Shown here: positions 6,611 through 6,705 of the stretch, piece after piece
Layout of the letters: each line of letters opens with the position of its first letter
Position numbering within the stretch: the stretch's first letter is position 1
Source: Dehalococcoidia bacterium
Lineage (GTDB): Bacteria; Chloroflexota; Dehalococcoidia; Dehalococcoidales; RBG-16-60-22
DNA: 6,705 bases
Assembly (NCBI GenBank): GCA_004375725.1
Contig: SOKS01000154.1
Location: 1 to 6,705 of the forward strand
Reading direction: 5' to 3'
Translations under genes and position numbers: made by a program
The notes under the pieces: model-generated
Told to the model about the DNA's origin: nothing
What the model saw: only the letters and a program-made list of their open reading frames with translations
The model's database searches: none

Positions 6611-6619
6611 ATTATAACA
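6611..6619 (-). promoter_or_regulatory. Extended -10 promoter element for the operon
   Basis: On the minus strand this reads TGTTATAAT: a perfect TATAAT hexamer (6616-6611) preceded by the TGN extension. It lies about 60 bases before the GT2 start, and transcription would begin near 6604, leaving a leader of roughly 50 bases. At 17-base spacing the -35 hexamer is GGCAAC, which is poor; TTGAAC is present but only 11 bases upstream of the -10, too close to be a normal -35. The extended -10 could compensate for the weak -35, or an activator could be needed. An 8-base palindrome ACATATGT (6617-6624) overlaps the TGN part. This is a sequence match only; the transcription start is not shown. Confidence 0.6.
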
Positions 6620-6635
6620 TATGTACGGTTCAAGT

Positions 6636-6690
6636 TGCCCCTGGTATCGATGAAAATTAATGCTAAAACACGTGATTTACAATGCCCCTG
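6636..6690. repeat. 8-base direct repeat TGCCCCTG upstream of the operon promoter
   Basis: TGCCCCTG occurs at 6636-6643 and again at 6683-6690, same orientation, 47 bases apart start to start. The proximal copy falls about where a -35 region would be for the TATAAT box. Paired sites like this can bind a regulator, but an 8-base match in a 154-base region is weak evidence. No regulator gene is in the window. Confidence 0.35.
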
Positions 6691-6705
6691 TTTTCAGGTA
6701 AAATA

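Larger units (their letters stand above)
6552..6705. other. Non-coding region upstream of the operon
   Basis: This is the only stretch of more than 30 bases without a gene. It is more AT-rich than the coding region, carries the extended -10 promoter near 6611-6619 and the TGCCCCTG repeat, and has no supported open reading frame on either strand. The last bases include the short inverted repeat CCTGTTTTCAGG (6687-6698). Nothing indicates a riboswitch, tRNA or mobile element. What lies beyond 6705 is not visible. Confidence 0.7.

Noticed and set aside
6669..6674. CACGTG palindrome as an operator
   Set aside because: A single six-base palindrome with no extension is expected by chance.
6652..6685. 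Second promoter: TTGTAA, 17 bases, TAATTT on the minus strand
   Set aside because: The -10 matches only three of six consensus bases, and a much better extended -10 lies downstream.
6687..6698. Inverted repeat CCTGTTTTCAGG as a terminator of an upstream gene
   Set aside because: The stem is only four base pairs and no T-run follows on either strand.

Overview
The window is a single block of seven genes, all on the minus strand, tightly packed and read from about 6551 down to beyond base 1. All seven products are bacterial-type surface-polysaccharide enzymes. In transcription order they are a membrane-anchored family 2 glycosyltransferase, an extended-SDR sugar-nucleotide epimerase/dehydratase, a sugar-1-phosphate nucleotidyltransferase (HddC-like), a GHMP-family sugar kinase (HddA-like), a HAD phosphatase (GmhB-like), a family 4 glycosyltransferase, and a nucleotide-sugar dehydrogenase that runs off the left edge. 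Junctions range from a 4-base overlap to a 30-base gap, so one polycistronic operon is likely. The only non-coding stretch is the 154 bases at 6552-6705. It carries a good extended -10 promoter facing into the operon.

The core of the operon (2461-4709) encodes three of the four steps of the known GDP-D-glycero-alpha-D-manno-heptose pathway: kinase (HddA), 7-phosphatase (GmhB) and guanylyltransferase (HddC). The first enzyme, sedoheptulose-7-phosphate isomerase (GmhA), is not in the window and must lie further along the operon or elsewhere. The SDR enzyme and the nucleotide-sugar dehydrogenase would modify this or another activated sugar. The GT4 enzyme would add a sugar to a growing glycan, and the GT2 enzyme probably loads a sugar onto a lipid carrier at the membrane. 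A heptose-containing surface glycan (S-layer glycan, capsule or exopolysaccharide) is the most economical reading. No lipid A or LPS core gene is visible.

The organism is probably a bacterium with balanced base composition, using ATG starts and partly recognisable Shine-Dalgarno sites. The GT2 and SDR proteins resemble in style those of anaerobic, environmental lineages such as Chloroflexota (Dehalococcoidia-like). That is an impression from sequence style only and is low confidence.

The most unusual point is the dehydrogenase. It keeps the NAD fold and the catalytic Cys, Lys, Asn and Thr of the UDP-glucose/GDP-mannose dehydrogenase family, but has lost three other strongly conserved positions. 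Its substrate may therefore be unusual.
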